A DNA stretch of 64,000 bases from contig OX235277.1 in the NCBI GenBank assembly GCA_944472155.2, positions 24,562,804 through 24,626,803 on the forward strand. The letters run 5' to 3'. The translations under genes and the position numbers were made by a program. Origin of the DNA: Trichobilharzia szidati (Eukaryota > Platyhelminthes > Trematoda > Strigeidida > Schistosomatidae). Under the pieces are notes generated by a model that was not told the origin of the DNA, searched no databases, and was given only the letters and a program-made list of their open reading frames with translations. This document shows positions 34,055 to 45,984 of this stretch, piece after piece. Each line of letters begins with the position of its first letter. Positions within the stretch are counted from its first letter, which is position 1.

Positions 34055-34921
34055 CCGCACTAAGTAGTACAAGAGAAGCCCTAAATGATGAAATAAAACA
34101 GACAGAAGAAGCGTTGATATCAAATAACTACCCTATAAGATTCATTAGGAATATCAGAAAAGGCGAAAAGCAAAACTAGTAATGATAACATAAATAGGAG
34201 AGAATATAAGTCATCTACTGTTATACCATATAAGGATGGGACATCTGAGACCCTACGCAGTAGCATTCTTAGTAAATCAGGAATTAGAGTGGCATTCAAA
34301 CCTACAAACTCATTCAGATAGGACAAGCTCTGTAGGTCAATGGACCCTGTAGGTTGACCCAATTAGACAAAATTATACAATTTACAAAATACCCTGCAAT
34401 GACTGTGATTTAAGTCAACTGCAAAGGTCAAACTAGTAGGTCAGGGGTAGTCAGATTGTCAGAACATAAGAATTTAGCTAAGGTAAGAATGGTTGACCCT
34501 GAGAGGATAAGTGATTCAGAAAAAAGTTCAGCAGTTGCACTGCATGCATTAACACACAACCACACAACAGGGTGGGTGGGGGTTAAAATTCTAAGAAGTA
34601 ATATAGGTAGGTTGAGAGACAGAGAGGTTGACTACTGAATCTCTGATCATAGAACCTACATCCAACACGTGAAACAGGAAAGACTCAACAGAAACACCAG
34701 GAATATGGAAGATACTAATACCAATCAAGTCTGGCGATGAAAAATAATGATAGAATTATATAAACGAAACTGCAAAGTTGTGTGAGTAGTGTCTTGATAT
34801 GATTATTAGCGGTAATAAATTGTGCTTGGAACGTGGTTATCAGTAAATATTACTGTTTACCACTGTGAGACTTTATCAAAATAGATTTTACTCACAATCG
34901 AATTATATTCTACCACAGTGC
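34055..34921 (+). mobile_element. Penelope-like element, second lineage, 3' part
   Basis: Codes 'REALNDEIKQTEEALISNNYPIRFI', a block with 'GIRVAFKPTNSF', then after a frameshift the GIY-YIG nuclease 'IYKIPCNDCDLS..GQTSRSGVVRLSEHKNLAK' (34380-34490), 'SSAVALHALTHNHTT' and a 3' UTR to about 34921. Distinct from the lineage at 32330-33480 in the nuclease start (CNDC/CNEC). The same 3' part occurs inverted at 43313-44050. Confidence 0.8.
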
Positions 34922-34934
34922 ACAAGTTTTTTAC

Positions 34935-35235
34935 TTATATCAAGGAAGAAATGGAGGTGGATTGGATTGGCCATACTCTGAGAAAACAAACCATCAAGTG
35001 ACATCACTCGACAGGCCATCGCTCGAGTGGAACTCGGGCGAATGGGAAGCAGTGAGTTTGTCGTCAATGTGAGGATGAAATGGAGGAAGGGGTGCAAAGA
35101 AGAGATGGAATCATGTGGACAGACGTGTAGCCAGGTGAGAAAACATTGGCAGAGAGCTGAACGCTATGGAGAATTGCGGCTGAAACTCTATGTTCCTCTA
35201 GGAACCAAAGGAAACAATAATTTAATAATAATATC
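34935..35235 (+). mobile_element. RTE-like LINE, 3' end fragment
   Basis: Begins immediately after the Penelope relic. 'EEMEVDWIGHTLRKQ'-like coding at 34945-34990, 'MKWRKGCKEEMESCGQTCSQV', then the 3' signature 'ctatgttcctctaggaacc' and AATAAT tail. Confidence 0.75.
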
Positions 35236-35239
35236 TGAG

Positions 35240-36340
35240 AGATGCTTACAAGGAGTCCATTGTGAATTTACTTAGAGATAGAAGTCTGCTTCCAAATATT
35301 TTAAAGTAAAGGAGACTACTTAACAAATAAATTTAATTATATAAACGAGCGAAAATACTTCACAGAAAGACTAATGAAAGGCTATTGAATAGTGCCCGCC
35401 ACTTAAAATTTCTTTTACTGTCGAATCGTCTCTATGTTAAAAAAAAGGAAAACAACACGTTTCGCCACTTAAAACCATTTGGCTAAGTTTGTGTCAACAA
35501 TAGGAAACGGTTAAAAAAAACTCTGCTACTTTAAACGATACAGCTGTTTAACAGGCATTACTAGTTGAGAAATGTCATCTCCAACTACTCACAGGAATCA
35601 ATCAGCGGTATACATACTTCCTTGATCGGCATTTATGGTTCCAAGGGGATCACATATTGTGAGAGTAATATTCGGATACAATGATAGAATATTACTCCAT
35701 AATAAATAAGTTTAAATGACGTTAAATGCAGTGATAACGCTAGTAATAACTCGGTGACGACGTATTGAGAGTAGAATGTATTACTGCTCATAAGCATATC
35801 TATACATTCACATGACTTCATATATCCATCCAGTGAAAGCGTTGCCTCATTTCGAGTGCATGTTTTTGGAAAGAAATTCGATGAACAAAAGGCGCAGTGA
35901 TTAGTTTTTATCCCATCCAATCTTAACGTGTGATTTCACGCAAATGGATGCATTACAATGATCGACCTGTTTTTCTAAATTATTTAACTTAGCAGGGTGA
36001 GTTATTCTAAGTCCAGCTAAATCCCTACGTTCCAGCGACCATGATATACTGGTTTCACCCACGCATTTAACCCTATTGTCATTGAATAGTATGTGGTAAG
36101 CGTGTCTAACACGATGACCGTACCAAGTACACAGTTTCTTTGTTAATTTGATTCGATTGCAAAATAATTCATATGAAATGTGATCAAGTTTTGACCGAAT
36201 AGTTCCAAAATAATTAGGCGTCAAGTGAGACGTAGGCATGTAAAATCTCAGATTAATTGAAATAAGTAATTCCAATTTTTTGTTCGGAAAACTTCTCCGA
36301 ACGTCTTCAGGGGAAGTAATCGGAATTAAAACAACGTAAG
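35240..36340. other. Unrecognised ORF region (collagen intron)
   Basis: A 124-codon ORF lies on the minus strand at 35901-36275. It contains 'WSLERRDLAGLRITHPAKLNNLEKQVDHC'-type sequence split here for brevity: 'WSLERRDLAGLRITHP' then 'AKLNNLEKQVDHCNA'. It looks more protein-like than its surroundings and could be a worn transposon ORF, but I recognise no family. Confidence 0.3.
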
Positions 36341-36344
36341 TATT

Positions 36345-36412
36345 TACTGGTTACAGGATTTCATCATGAGCTGACATCGGTTAGAGAATCATTGGAAAAC
36401 CTGGGAGTACAA
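36345..36412 (-). mobile_element. Group A SINE, 3' tail only
   Basis: Antisense tail from the 'gtaaccag' end to the stem I strand (gggagtac), where it stops abruptly. Unrelated sequence of about 255 bp follows before the plus-strand tail at 36670. Confidence 0.7.
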
Positions 36413-36669
36413 GTATGGATACACATAAATATATCTTGTCTTTGAAAACTTTGTCCAGTCATATGAATTATGAAACAGGCATCGAAATATGATAAATTAG
36501 CCATTCACATCCATTTTTATTTATTAGTCAGAACTTACTATGCATCAGCTAACATCACACCTTCACGCCCGTTCAAACTTTTAGGATTCACTCTTATGTG
36601 TATGGATTCTACAGTCAGTCATCCTTTACACATATATATATCTTTACTATTTCAATTTCGAAAATTTCC

Positions 36670-36780
36670 ATGAAGAGTCCCAAACTAGGACGAAACAGCT
36701 GTCCAGTACTCCCAGGTGGGTTTTCCAGTGGTTCTCTAACTGATATCAGCTCATGATGAAATCCTCCATGCAATCAATTT
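36670..36780 (+). mobile_element. Group A SINE, 3' half
   Basis: Starts inside the ribozyme-like segment (catgaagagtccc), with stem II GTCC/GGAC, GAAACAGCTGTC and CAGTAC all intact, then the 3' tail. Stem I 5' strand is missing. Confidence 0.7.
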
Positions 36781-37120
36781 CCGTGAAGTTCAGAACAGTT
36801 TGCCGAACGAAACTTTGGAATTACTTATTTCATTTTCACTGAGATTTTACAAATATAATTTTTAAAAAGACGGTTGCAGTGAAGAAAATTTTCTTTTTGA
36901 CGAAGTCACCATCAACTAGGCTATAGATTCGTGTATTTATAGTAGTAAATCTGTGGGAAAGTTCCAGAATTATTTTCGGTCAAAGGCTAAATTAATAAAC
37001 TCACGAAAAGTGTAGCAATCAGGATGATTGGGTAGAAAAGGCATACTAAGATCTTAATTACTGAAAAATTTTACTGTTTGTAAAATTATGGATTAAGTAC
37101 GTAGTGATAACAAAAATATG

Positions 37121-37352
37121 TGTCGATGGCACAACGGTTGGGACGCTCGCCAACCGTGCACATGGTCCGGGGTTCGATCCCAAGCCGACTAACTCCTTTA
37201 CCTCGCTAAGCCATAAATAAGTCTAGTCAAGAGGAAAGGTTAAGCATGAGGTTAGCAACTCCATCCTGTAAAAATACACTCTGCTATCGAAACTTCAAGT
37301 CTCTAGCTTGAAACCCATTGTTCCACTGGGAACGTGAAGGAATAAAAAAGAT
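37121..37352 (+). mobile_element. Group C tRNA-headed SINE with LINE-like tail
   Basis: Plus-strand copy: A-box 'gtcgatggcacaacggttggg', here longer than a minimal box, B-box ggggttcgatccc (37161-37173), 'cctttacctcgctaag', and the LINE-like 3' end 'ttgttccactgggaac' followed by AATAAA-rich tail. Confidence 0.8.
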
Positions 37353-37494
37353 AATAAAATAGGTAGGAAGTTCGGATGGATGGATGAGAACAAATATAGT
37401 GATGGAGATAGGAATTAAAAGCGTTGAAATAATAGAAAATAACAGGAAATTTGGATAAGAAAGGTAATAGGATGATCATAATTGGTGGGAATTA

Positions 37495-38040
37495 CGTTTC
37501 ATGACGGCAACGTCAGGGACAACGGTTGGACGTGTTTTCTTTGAACACACAGCGAAGACTTAAGTTTTTGGATCACCAGTGCCTCAGCTATTCCTGGATG
37601 CCTTGATTCCACTCCCTTTGATAGGCTTGATCGGATCTCGTTTACTACTTTGAAGGACTTTTCAAATGGTGTTGAACGTTCTGAATTCACCAGATGTGCT
37701 GTTAGCGAAATGTAGGTACCCTTATGTTCTCCTTTTTCTAACCTTCTTGGTAAGTGTTTTCTAGCGTATTTTAGAAGCGGACGCATGATACGGACAATGT
37801 GCTCAACTCCACAAGAGCAAGTGAACTTGTATATGCATGTTAAATTGGCCCAATGTGCCAGCTTGTCCTTCACGTGTTGGCTGAGTAGCTTTTTGCAGAA
37901 ACATGTTACTCGTAGGTTGGCGGAGAAGTATGTTTTACTAAGAGATTTTGAAAACCATCTACGGAGAAGTTCTGCTTCGGTATCACTTTTGAATTCGAGG
38001 ATAAACATAAGCATCTATCTGCGGCAACTTAGACCTTTCT
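37495..38040 (-). mobile_element. Penelope-like element, GIY-YIG fragment
   Basis: A 171-codon ORF on the minus strand with 'CIYKFTCSCGVEHIVRIMRP' (37765-37830), where the family has YIGRT; the glycine is lost (HIVRI), so the nuclease motif is damaged. It continues 'KHLPRRLEKGEHKGTYISLT' and 'HPGIAEALVIQKLKSSLC', matching the C-terminal part of the copy at 40330-41060. Upstream 'FSKSLSKTYFSANLRV' corresponds to the pre-nuclease linker. Confidence 0.75.
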
Positions 38041-38261
38041 AACGAGCTTTCTTTGGTTTTAGATACTTTTCTATGAATTACGACTTCAACTCAATGTGTC
38101 AACAGGTCACAAGTAGTTGTTCAGGTAGAATTTCTCCATAACTTTGAGTTGCATTAAGCAAAATACTTCGATGGGTATCAAACGAGGTAAATGGTCATTT
38201 GGCTGTTTAAATCTCTTCTGTCTGGCTGGTTGGACTGCAAATACAACTGGTTGATAGTAGT

Positions 38262-39065
38262 AATTATTATTATCATTCCTTTAGTTGCCAGAGTAACAAA
38301 GGGCATCAGCCGCACGTCTCCGTTGCCTCTGGATCTCCGCTAACGTTTTCTCACCTCACTCTACGTCTACCCGAATGTGTTCATCTCCTCTTCGCATCAC
38401 TAAATCCTCTGTGTCGCTTCCGCACGAATGACCAAATCGACACTTTCCATTCGAGCGATGGCCTGTCGAGTGATGTCACTTGATGGTTTATTTTCTCAGA
38501 GTATGTTTGATCCATCTCCATTTCTTTCTGCAGATTTTTTGCACAATCGGTTCCTGCTGGGTTGGTTTGCCAATTTCCAGAGATCCCTCCATGCTGCTGA
38601 TCCTCTCTGGCCTGCCATCTTATCTTGAGTGGTGTTGAGCGAAGACATCTGTTGATGTAGATGTGTAGTTTTTTCGAAGTGGCCTTCGTGATGCCGCGCG
38701 GCGCCAATTCTCTGAACCGTATGGTGAGTTGCACTGACTTCACATTGCAGTTGAAAATCTGGATCTTATTTTCCATGCAGAGTTGTGCTGTTCATCTCCT
38801 CCACACAGACTTAAGAGTAATGAAAGTTCGCCTTGCTTTCTCAATCGATCCTCTCTTTGATATCAACATCAGTTCCGTCTGCCCGTAGTTGTAACGACGC
38901 TTCCCAGGTAGATAGGTAGGTGTGTATAGGAGGTTGCTTCTTTCAGATTTCTCCTATGTATACTGATTGTTGTCTGTTGTTGTTACTACTGCGGTTGCTA
39001 CTGGCCAAGGATCTTCATCATCACCTCAGTTTTCTCAATGTTCACCTGGAGTTCTATCCAACTAA
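38262..39065 (-). mobile_element. RTE-like LINE, 3' part of ORF2
   Basis: Antisense copy from the ATT-rich tail (38262-38280) to the 'VNIEKTEVM'-equivalent (about 39020-39050). Minus-strand ORF 38381-38776 reads 'KIQIFNCNVKSVQLTIRFRE' and 'EMEMDQTYSEK'. RT core absent. Confidence 0.75.
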
Positions 39066-39069
39066 TAAT

Positions 39070-40325
39070 ATTAGCCATAGAGTACTGTAGACAATCATGC
39101 ATTTTATATGTTCCTTGGAATGTTTAATGGACACCTATATTTATAAGATGTAGTCCCAATTTCACTTTTAAATCAAAATTGAAAGTTTAAAATTGATATT
39201 CAAGACATGTTATCATGTTATTCTGAAGGTACCATCCACTAAAATCTTATTTATCCCTATTTTTCGTCAGACAAACCATATGCATTCAATGGACCTCAGG
39301 ATTTGTATTACTGATATATGTATTTATGTATAACAGCCATTTTAAAATCATAGAACACTGGAGGTCGTTGCATGTGTTAACCGTCGGTAAAACCACGAAA
39401 AAGAACTTAAAACCAACATTTACACACCTCAACATCTCTAAAAATTCATACACTTTCCGATATGTGAAACATGTTGATGTTCACTTTAGCGAAACGATGT
39501 TAAGTAAAACAGAAAAAAGAATTTAATACATATTTAACCTAACAATTGAAACACTTGTAATAATCACCTACAATAGAATTTAATGACAATTTTCTGTTGT
39601 TGTTGTTGCTGTTGTTATTTTCTACTTTAAATTTAAACACATTGTAACTAAGCAACTGTAGGTTCAATAAGCAATTTAATGTGTTTGCGTTATAGGAATA
39701 CTACTACTACTACTAATGTTATAATAATGATAATGATAAGAGATAATACAGGAGATTAAATTTAAGAATATTGTGAGAGAGAGATAAAAGCTTTAGAATA
39801 CTGTCTTTTGTGTAAATATATCTCTAGTTTTTTTAAAAATTTTGTCTTTTTTTAAGGCAGAATAAAAGCCTCTCATTTACAGGCATGGTCAATGAAAGAA
39901 GAAGTAAGTTTAATTCTAATGAATAAGGTTTCATTTTATCAACAGGGAAATATTCTTAGGCTAACTAAGAAACTCATGTTAAAATGTTTTAGGTTATAAA
40001 CACATTTAAATATTCTGGAAACGTTTATCTATCTAAAGTAATCTAGAAGAAAGGCGAACAGTGCTCAACGAACTGTTGTTTATAAATGTTGAATTTAAAA
40101 GGGAGGATGATCTGAACTCATCTTTTAATTTTTATTATTTCGTGGATTCTTCTCAACTGATGACAACCTAAAAAATACCAAAATTACAAATTATATTAAA
40201 GATGTGAACATACTTTCTGTTTTTACAATGATAAGGAGTAATTGATTTGAACTGAGATTAACATTGGTATGGCGATTTACCTGAACTTCTAAATGCTTCT
40301 GTCCTTTGAGGTAAAAAAAGGGATT
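39070..40325. other. No gene recognised; short microsatellites
   Basis: AT-rich collagen intron. (TGT)n-like run at 39596-39620 and (CTA)n at 39702-39714. Confidence 0.5.
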
Positions 40326-40329
40326 GGTG

Positions 40330-41060
40330 AGAACACTGTTTGATCGTACAAAGAAGCTTTGTTCAGGAGGAAAAAAGTCGAGGAAGAACTATCAACTGTT
40401 GAAAAATGCTTCAGTGATAATGGTTACCCACAGAAGTTCATCGACAAATATGGAAAACGTAGTGTTGACATGGTGAAGTAAAACACTGTACAGAAAACGC
40501 CCATCTTTCTACAGCTTCCCTTCAAAGGTGACGATACTGCTAGTAGAATTAGATGCAAACTGAATGCCGCTCTGAAAAGAACACATCCAGCTGCCAAACT
40601 TGTAGGTGTTTTCAAACGACCTGTTAGTTGTTTAAGACAGTCAAACGTGGGTAAACTCCCACCTCATGTTACCTGCAGTTGCTTCTACAAATTTATTTGC
40701 ACGTGCCGTAGCACATACATTGGAAGAACAGAGAGAAGAGTTATTGTTCACATCGCTGAACACATATCAAAAGACCTTGGACTAAAGAACCTACAAGCAA
40801 TAAACACTGCGATTGCTCGGCATTTACAAGATACTGCCCATGTTGTGGAAAACCTGAAGTCGTTCAAAATAATCAACAGACAAAAGAAACCTTACCTGCC
40901 TCGGTTCACTGAGGCAATCACCATCAAACGGTTAAAACCAAATCTATATACGCAGAAAGAGACAATGAGACTCATCCTACACCCTCCGCCTTTTTGTATA
41001 TTTTGTAAAAACCTGTCTTTTTGTGGTTACGTAACCTATTGCTTTCTATACTCTTTCTAG
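40330..41060 (+). mobile_element. Penelope-like element, pre-nuclease linker and GIY-YIG
   Basis: Best-preserved nuclease region. Plus frame: 'FRRKKVEEELSTVEKCFSDNG', here in two parts 'RRKKVEEELSTVEKC' and 'FSDNGYPQKFIDKYGKRSVD', a TAA stop at 40479, then open from 40482 to 41060: 'PIFLQLPFKGDDTASRIR', 'FKRPVSCLRQSNVGK', the GIY-YIG start 'CSCFYKFICTCRSTYIGRTE' (40671-40730) and 'HIAEHISKDLG', ending in 'FTEAITIKRLKPNLYTQK'. The nuclease provides target nicking in Penelope elements; the RT half is absent. Confidence 0.85.
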
Positions 41061-41064
41061 TTAA

Positions 41065-42065
41065 ACTTTATTTCTACCCACAAAACGTCTGTCGAACTCT
41101 GTCTGTCCTTTTGTTTGCAAGCTTTGTCATGCAGTTCTTCTATAAATGGTCGATCCATCTCACTCTTAATTATTCAACAACCTACATCATTCCTGACCAA
41201 TGTTATTCTCAGTTCCAATCAATTACTCCTTATCGCTGTAAAAAAGAAGTATGTTCAGATCTTTAATAATTATTTTATAATTTTGGTACTGTTCAGGTTG
41301 TATGCATCCGGGTGAGAAGAATCCACGAAATAATAAAAATACAAACATGAGCACAGATTATCTTGGCACATTTGTCGTTCTTGCTTTATTCAAATTTATT
41401 AAAGGGAGTATATCAGTGGAGATTCTAATGAATCGCTTATTCAGTTCACTGGAGAGAAAAGCATTCTTCTTACCCGAACTACGGGTCAATTTCTACTTTC
41501 GGTAAGTGATCGATAAGTATGTAAAGAACAAACAATCGCTCTGGGATACTCCAGTGTATGTTTCTATTTAACGCACAAGGCACACACCTTTCAGCTGCAT
41601 ATGTGAGCACTATCCGGCATGGTTTTCAGTGATAATAGTGATCACTCCCTAAACACTTGATGAACTCGAACCACACAGCTTCAAGGCTAAAGTGAATGGT
41701 ACAACAACTCTCATGTTCTGACATTTGTTTATGATGGAGGCGCCAACGACTCACCAATATAATCCTGAATATTACTGGCTCTTATTCTTGTACAACCTGA
41801 AACTTTTTCCTTCTAGTACGCTTCCTTTTTAGTAAGTAACATTAAGATAGAAGCAAGTGGAAATACTCATGAATTGGAAAGTCAGGAAGGACGCCTACCA
41901 ACGTTAGATTGCAGCATAAAGAGGAAAAAAATAGTGGGTTGAACAGTAGTGCTTACGGTAAGTCCACACAATCAAATCGATATTTGAATTTTGGATCATG
42001 CCATGTTATGTGTGTAAAAGTAGCATCAGTGATATGTTTAAGTAATAGGGCAGAAAAAGCTTAAG
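41065..42065. other. No gene recognised (collagen intron)
   Basis: Intronic; short T-rich ORFs only, no motif. Confidence 0.4.
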
Positions 42066-42071
42066 TGTACC

Positions 42072-42890
42072 ATGAAAAATGTAAGACATAAAGTGAGGCG
42101 TATAAAAAGAGCTTTAAACCTGAAGAATTACCCTGATATTTTAATCACGAAGTATGTAGGAAAATGTAAAAATAAAATTAGCAATAGTAACAATAATGGT
42201 AGTAATAGTGATCGTAATAATAATAACGACAACATCATCAATAAGGAATTTAAATCATCATTACTACTTCCATGCAAAAAGGAACTTCAGAAAGCCTTCT
42301 TAGAATTCTTGATGATGCAAGAATAAAAGTGACATTTGAATCACTTAGAAACAACTTTTTTCGGCTAATCGATTCTGTAGAACCTACTAGACAAAAATAG
42401 TTAGTTTATTTAATACCCTTTGTAATGAATGTCAAGTCAAATACATAGGTCAAAATAGTAGAATTGGCTCAGTGAGACAAGCGGAACACAAAACCCAGCA
42501 AAATCTTGATCGGTTAATCCTAAAGAGATAAGAAATTTTGAGGATAGTTCAGCTGTAGCACTATATGCAACTCTACACAACCATACAACAGGGCGGGATA
42601 AGGTGAGAGTCTTAAAATTTGAAATATAACCGGTTGGAAGGAGAGAGTGATAACGGAATCGAATCAACTGAAAACACGTGTAACAGAAGTGAATCAACAC
42701 ACCTCCAACCGGCAATTTGGAAAATTCGACCACTCCTACGACGAATTGCAGGAAATCAAGAAAACTGTTATACAAAAGTTTCGAAGTTGTGTAATTGTAA
42801 TTGATGCTATGATTATGAACAATAAATTGTGTTTGAAACGTCATCCAGCAAATAATACTGTTTCATTGTGCGATGTATCTAATAATCAAA
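42072..42890 (+). mobile_element. Penelope-like element, second lineage
   Basis: An open stretch 42072-42326 with 'RRIKRALNLKNYPDILITKYVGK' (given as 'RRIKRALNLKNYPD' and 'ILITKYVGK'), an asparagine/serine-rich low-complexity segment from AAT/AGT repeats (42178-42240), and 'SSLLLPCKKELQKAF'. After frameshifts the nuclease: 'CNECQVKYIGQNSRIGSVRQ' then 'AEHKTQ' (about 42428-42500), 'LHNHTTG', and a shared 3' UTR block 'aacaataaattgtgtttgaaacgt'. Same lineage as 34055-34921. Confidence 0.8.
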
Positions 42891-43312
42891 TCAATATGTA
42901 ATTGCATACTAAGACAGTGCCCAAGTGTTACATATATAGTGGGTAATTCATTATGATCACTATGGCTTGTTCTTTATGTATATTTCACTAGGCTTTTATC
43001 CCACCCAGTTCATACTTACCAAGCGGACTTACTCAACCAATTCACTTCTCACCGAATAACAATTTCTGTCTTATAAGATTTTAAACACACGTAATATGTT
43101 GTGAACGGGGTTACATGAAAAAAAGGAGATAAGGAATTTACGCACACACTAAAGTGAGCCATCAGTGGTTTAAAAAAACAAGATGCTGAAATTTGCATAT
43201 TGTCCGGATGTTAATATAGTTCTGATCAACTTAATAAACGGATCTATGATTAGATTGTTTGAGACAATTGGCAGCAGGCCTTGAGTGACCTATAAGGTGT
43301 AAGAATAGAACT

Positions 43313-44050
43313 TTTGCAATGTGATAGAGTATAACTCTATTGTGAATAAAATTTATTTTGATAAAGTCTAAAAGTGTTATACAGTAATATTAGCTGACGA
43401 TCACGTTTCAAGCACCTCAATTTATTACCGCTCATAATCATACCAGGACACTACTCACACAACTTTCCAACTTCGTTTATATAATTCCATCATTATTTTT
43501 CAATGCTTGACTTGATTAGTAGTAGTATTTTCCATATTTCCGGTATGAGTGATGAGTTATTCCTATTGCACGTCTTGGATGTAGATTCTATGATCAAAGA
43601 TTCAGTAATCAACCTCTCTGTCTCTCGACCTACCTATATTACTTCTTACATTTTTAACCCTCTCCCACCCTATTGTGTGTTTGTGTGTTAATGCATGCAG
43701 TGCAATCGCTGAGCTTTTTTCTCAATCACTTATCCTCTCGGGGTAAACCATTCTTACTTTAGCTAAATTCTTATGTTCCGACAATCTGACTACCCCTGAC
43801 CTACTAATTTGCCCTATGTAGTTGAAGTCACCCACAGTCATTGCAGGGTATTTTGTGAATTGTATTATTTTGTTTAGTTGGATCCACCGTATCCTTTAAC
43901 CTACAGAGCTTTTCCTATCTGAGTGAGTTTATAGGTTTGAATGCCACTCGAACTCCTGCTTTATAAAGAATCCTACCACATAGGGTCTCAGATATCCCAT
44001 CCTTCTTTGATAAAACTTCTATAGATGCCTTATATTCTTGTGCTTGTTGA
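43313..44050 (-). mobile_element. Penelope-like element, second lineage, inverted copy
   Basis: Antisense copy of the 34055-34921 element. The 3' UTR begins at 43313, 'GTYIG'-equivalent region at 43790-43870 (antisense of CNDC..GQ), 'GIRVAFKPINS' near 43935-43965. Tail-to-tail with the plus-strand copy at 42072-42890. Confidence 0.75.
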
Positions 44051-44084
44051 CACTCATCAGTCAATAAGAGGTATCTCTATTATT

Positions 44085-44345
44085 CTAAATTAACTCATGT
44101 CGCTCCTGGGATTTGAACCTGCACCACCTATTTCTGCAGTCAGAGATGTTGATTTGAAACCCGTAACTAGTGTTTTGCGTCTATTCCTTGGTACTAGTGC
44201 AGACTGAATTCTGTCAGTCAGGTTGTAATGTGGCCACCATTCTAGGTAGCTCGCCATCACTGTGCACATTGATTTGATGATATTAGATAGTTGGAGGCAA
44301 TCGGCAGGAAGCCTTGGACCTAGGTTTTTAACATGAAGAATCTCC
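44085..44345 (-). repeat. Unclassified tRNA-like repeat (family F)
   Basis: Antisense repeat with a B-box-like 'gggatttgaacctgc' (44108-44122), 'tgcagtcagagatgtt', 'ccaccattctagg' and 'ttggaggcaatcggcaggaagcc', shortened here. The same block order occurs at 50495-50760 (+), 56110-56400 (-) and 59495-59725 (+). Possibly another tRNA-headed SINE. Confidence 0.5.
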
Positions 44346-44394
44346 CTGTCAGAGTTTACAGTACTTCGTGTGGATTTAGATAGCATAATAACAC

Positions 44395-44600
44395 TAAGCA
44401 TAAATCGTCCACGGAATTTAGGCCATTTGGAGTCTTCTTGTTGGTCCAGTGTATTTTTTTCCTGTTTCTCGCCACGTGTGGTGTGTCTCCAGTCCACCAC
44501 ATTGGAGGACACCATTAGGTAGCCATCTCTTACTTCTGTCTTTACCTTAAAGACTTCTCTTAGGTTTCTCTTTGCTGATCATTTGTTATGCGGCACTGAC
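44395..44600 (-). mobile_element. RTE-like LINE fragment
   Basis: Antisense piece just after the 'FADD' region: 'agcataaatcgtcc', 'gtctccagtccaccaca', 'cttctgtctttacct', 'gacttctctta'. Family assignment by order of blocks shared with 58190-58390. Confidence 0.55.
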
Positions 44601-44811
44601 ATAAGTCTTTCAAAAAAAGTTGTATTACTTGTAGGCTACTCTCTTGTTATTGTATTACATTTAAATCTACGGACAGTTTAATAAAATAATCACATAACGA
44701 TTTTGTCTTCACCATTTAAAAAACACAGTCAAATTTCAGTATTAGACCACTAGTTATCAACATGAGTTCTATTCATTCATATTATTTATAAATAAAATTG
44801 TCTTGAATTAC

Positions 44812-44865
44812 CCATTGGTCCTTGTGGTCCTGGAGGTCCAGGTCTGCCAGGTTCTCCTGGAGGTC
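44812..44865 (-). CDS. Collagen chain, triple-helix exon (54 bp)
   Basis: Minus-strand exon with acceptor atttgtag and donor GTAATT. It encodes GPP GEP GRP GPP GPQ GPM and the first base of the next glycine codon. Both ends split the glycine codon (phase 1). Exactly 54 bp, and in frame with 54397-54481 upstream and 23776-23829 downstream. The intron below it spans about 21 kb and is filled with LINE, Penelope and SINE relics; further small exons of 9n bp could have been missed there, since their loss would not break the frame. Confidence 0.95.
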
Positions 44866-45039
44866 CTACAAATGAGCAGAGCAAAGTAAAAATATCCCAT
44901 AGGTTATATTAATAAAAACTCCAATTAGTCTATTCGAAATAGTTTGTAATGAATGCACATCTTATACGAACATAAGTTACACAACATCAATATAATGAAG
45001 AATTATATATGTATGTTACGACAATAAATCACAAATTTG

Positions 45040-45150
45040 TAGAAGTTAAAATTCATGGGCCATTGAATCAAGTCCCTGTGGCTAAACGGTATATGAGATA
45101 GCCCTGTAACCGGAAGATTTTGGTTTCTAAACCCATCTAATGTGGACTTT
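45040..45150 (+). mobile_element. Group A SINE, head only
   Basis: 'agaagttaaaattcatgggcc' linker end (shortened), 'agtccctgtggctaaacgg' A-box region and 'cggaagatttt'; the B-box and tail are lost. Confidence 0.55.
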
Positions 45151-45299
45151 GAAAAACTTTTTGAAGGCCGAAATGATTACTACTATATGTGAATTACACT
45201 ACACATTATCATTGAGTTACTAGGTTTCTGAATATCTTTAGGGACAGGACTAGACATTTTTCGATCTGGGGACTGAGTAGGTTCAGAAAAGCATGATGG

Positions 45300-45725
45300 T
45301 GTTTCAATAATCCTTAATCAGTCCGGAATTCGACTGCACTCAACATCAAGAACAAAATTCAGATTTCCTACACTAATGTCAAGTTAGCCAGTATTTCAAC
45401 TAGGCTGATTCAGACTTCCATCAACAGCGATCCCTCTTCACTTCATACTGAAGATCAGATGTCCAGAAACGATAAGAGACGAGGAGCTCTGGGAGGCAAC
45501 GAACTAATCAACCAGCTAATGCTCAGTAAATGCGCAAAAGAAAATAGAGACCACAGCTCGAATGAAACCCGAACGGGAAATGGCGTAGGTCCAATAGTGA
45601 TATGAGGGAGATCTTGTTAGAAGTAGATGAAAGCTTTTGGGTAATCGTGAAGCTACCTTAAGACAAGTGCTGAAAACATGATGAAATAGAGATGTGTTGT
45701 TGAAGTCCTATGTTCAACTTCAAAC
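45300..45725 (+). mobile_element. RTE-like LINE, 3' part, decayed
   Basis: Plus-strand relic with 'aagatcagatg', 'gagctctggga', 'atgaaacccgaacgggaaatgg' (shortened to the recognisable core) and the 3' end 'gaagtcctatgttcaac'. Faces an antisense relic of the same family at 45985-46455. Confidence 0.65.
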
Positions 45726-45984
45726 TTATCACACATATTTATGTAATTATTAACAGAGTATTAAAGGTCAAAGGGGAATGAGTGTTTGATCAGAATTTCG
45801 ATTTACAGACATAATTTACAGATAAGAGATAAGATTAAAAATACGGGGGATATTAGAACCTGATAACGTTTTATATTTTAGGTTTAAAGGCATTGTTAAA
45901 GCCTACTTTACGACAAGTCTCTGTGACGTACTTTACGATATCTATTTCAGTATCTACCAATTAGAAATATGTTTTGCAGCTCTA

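Noticed and set aside
39371..39400. Weak resemblance to a spliced-leader RNA start ('taaccgtcggtaaaacc').
   Set aside because: No Sm site, no correct length or hairpins follow; likely chance.
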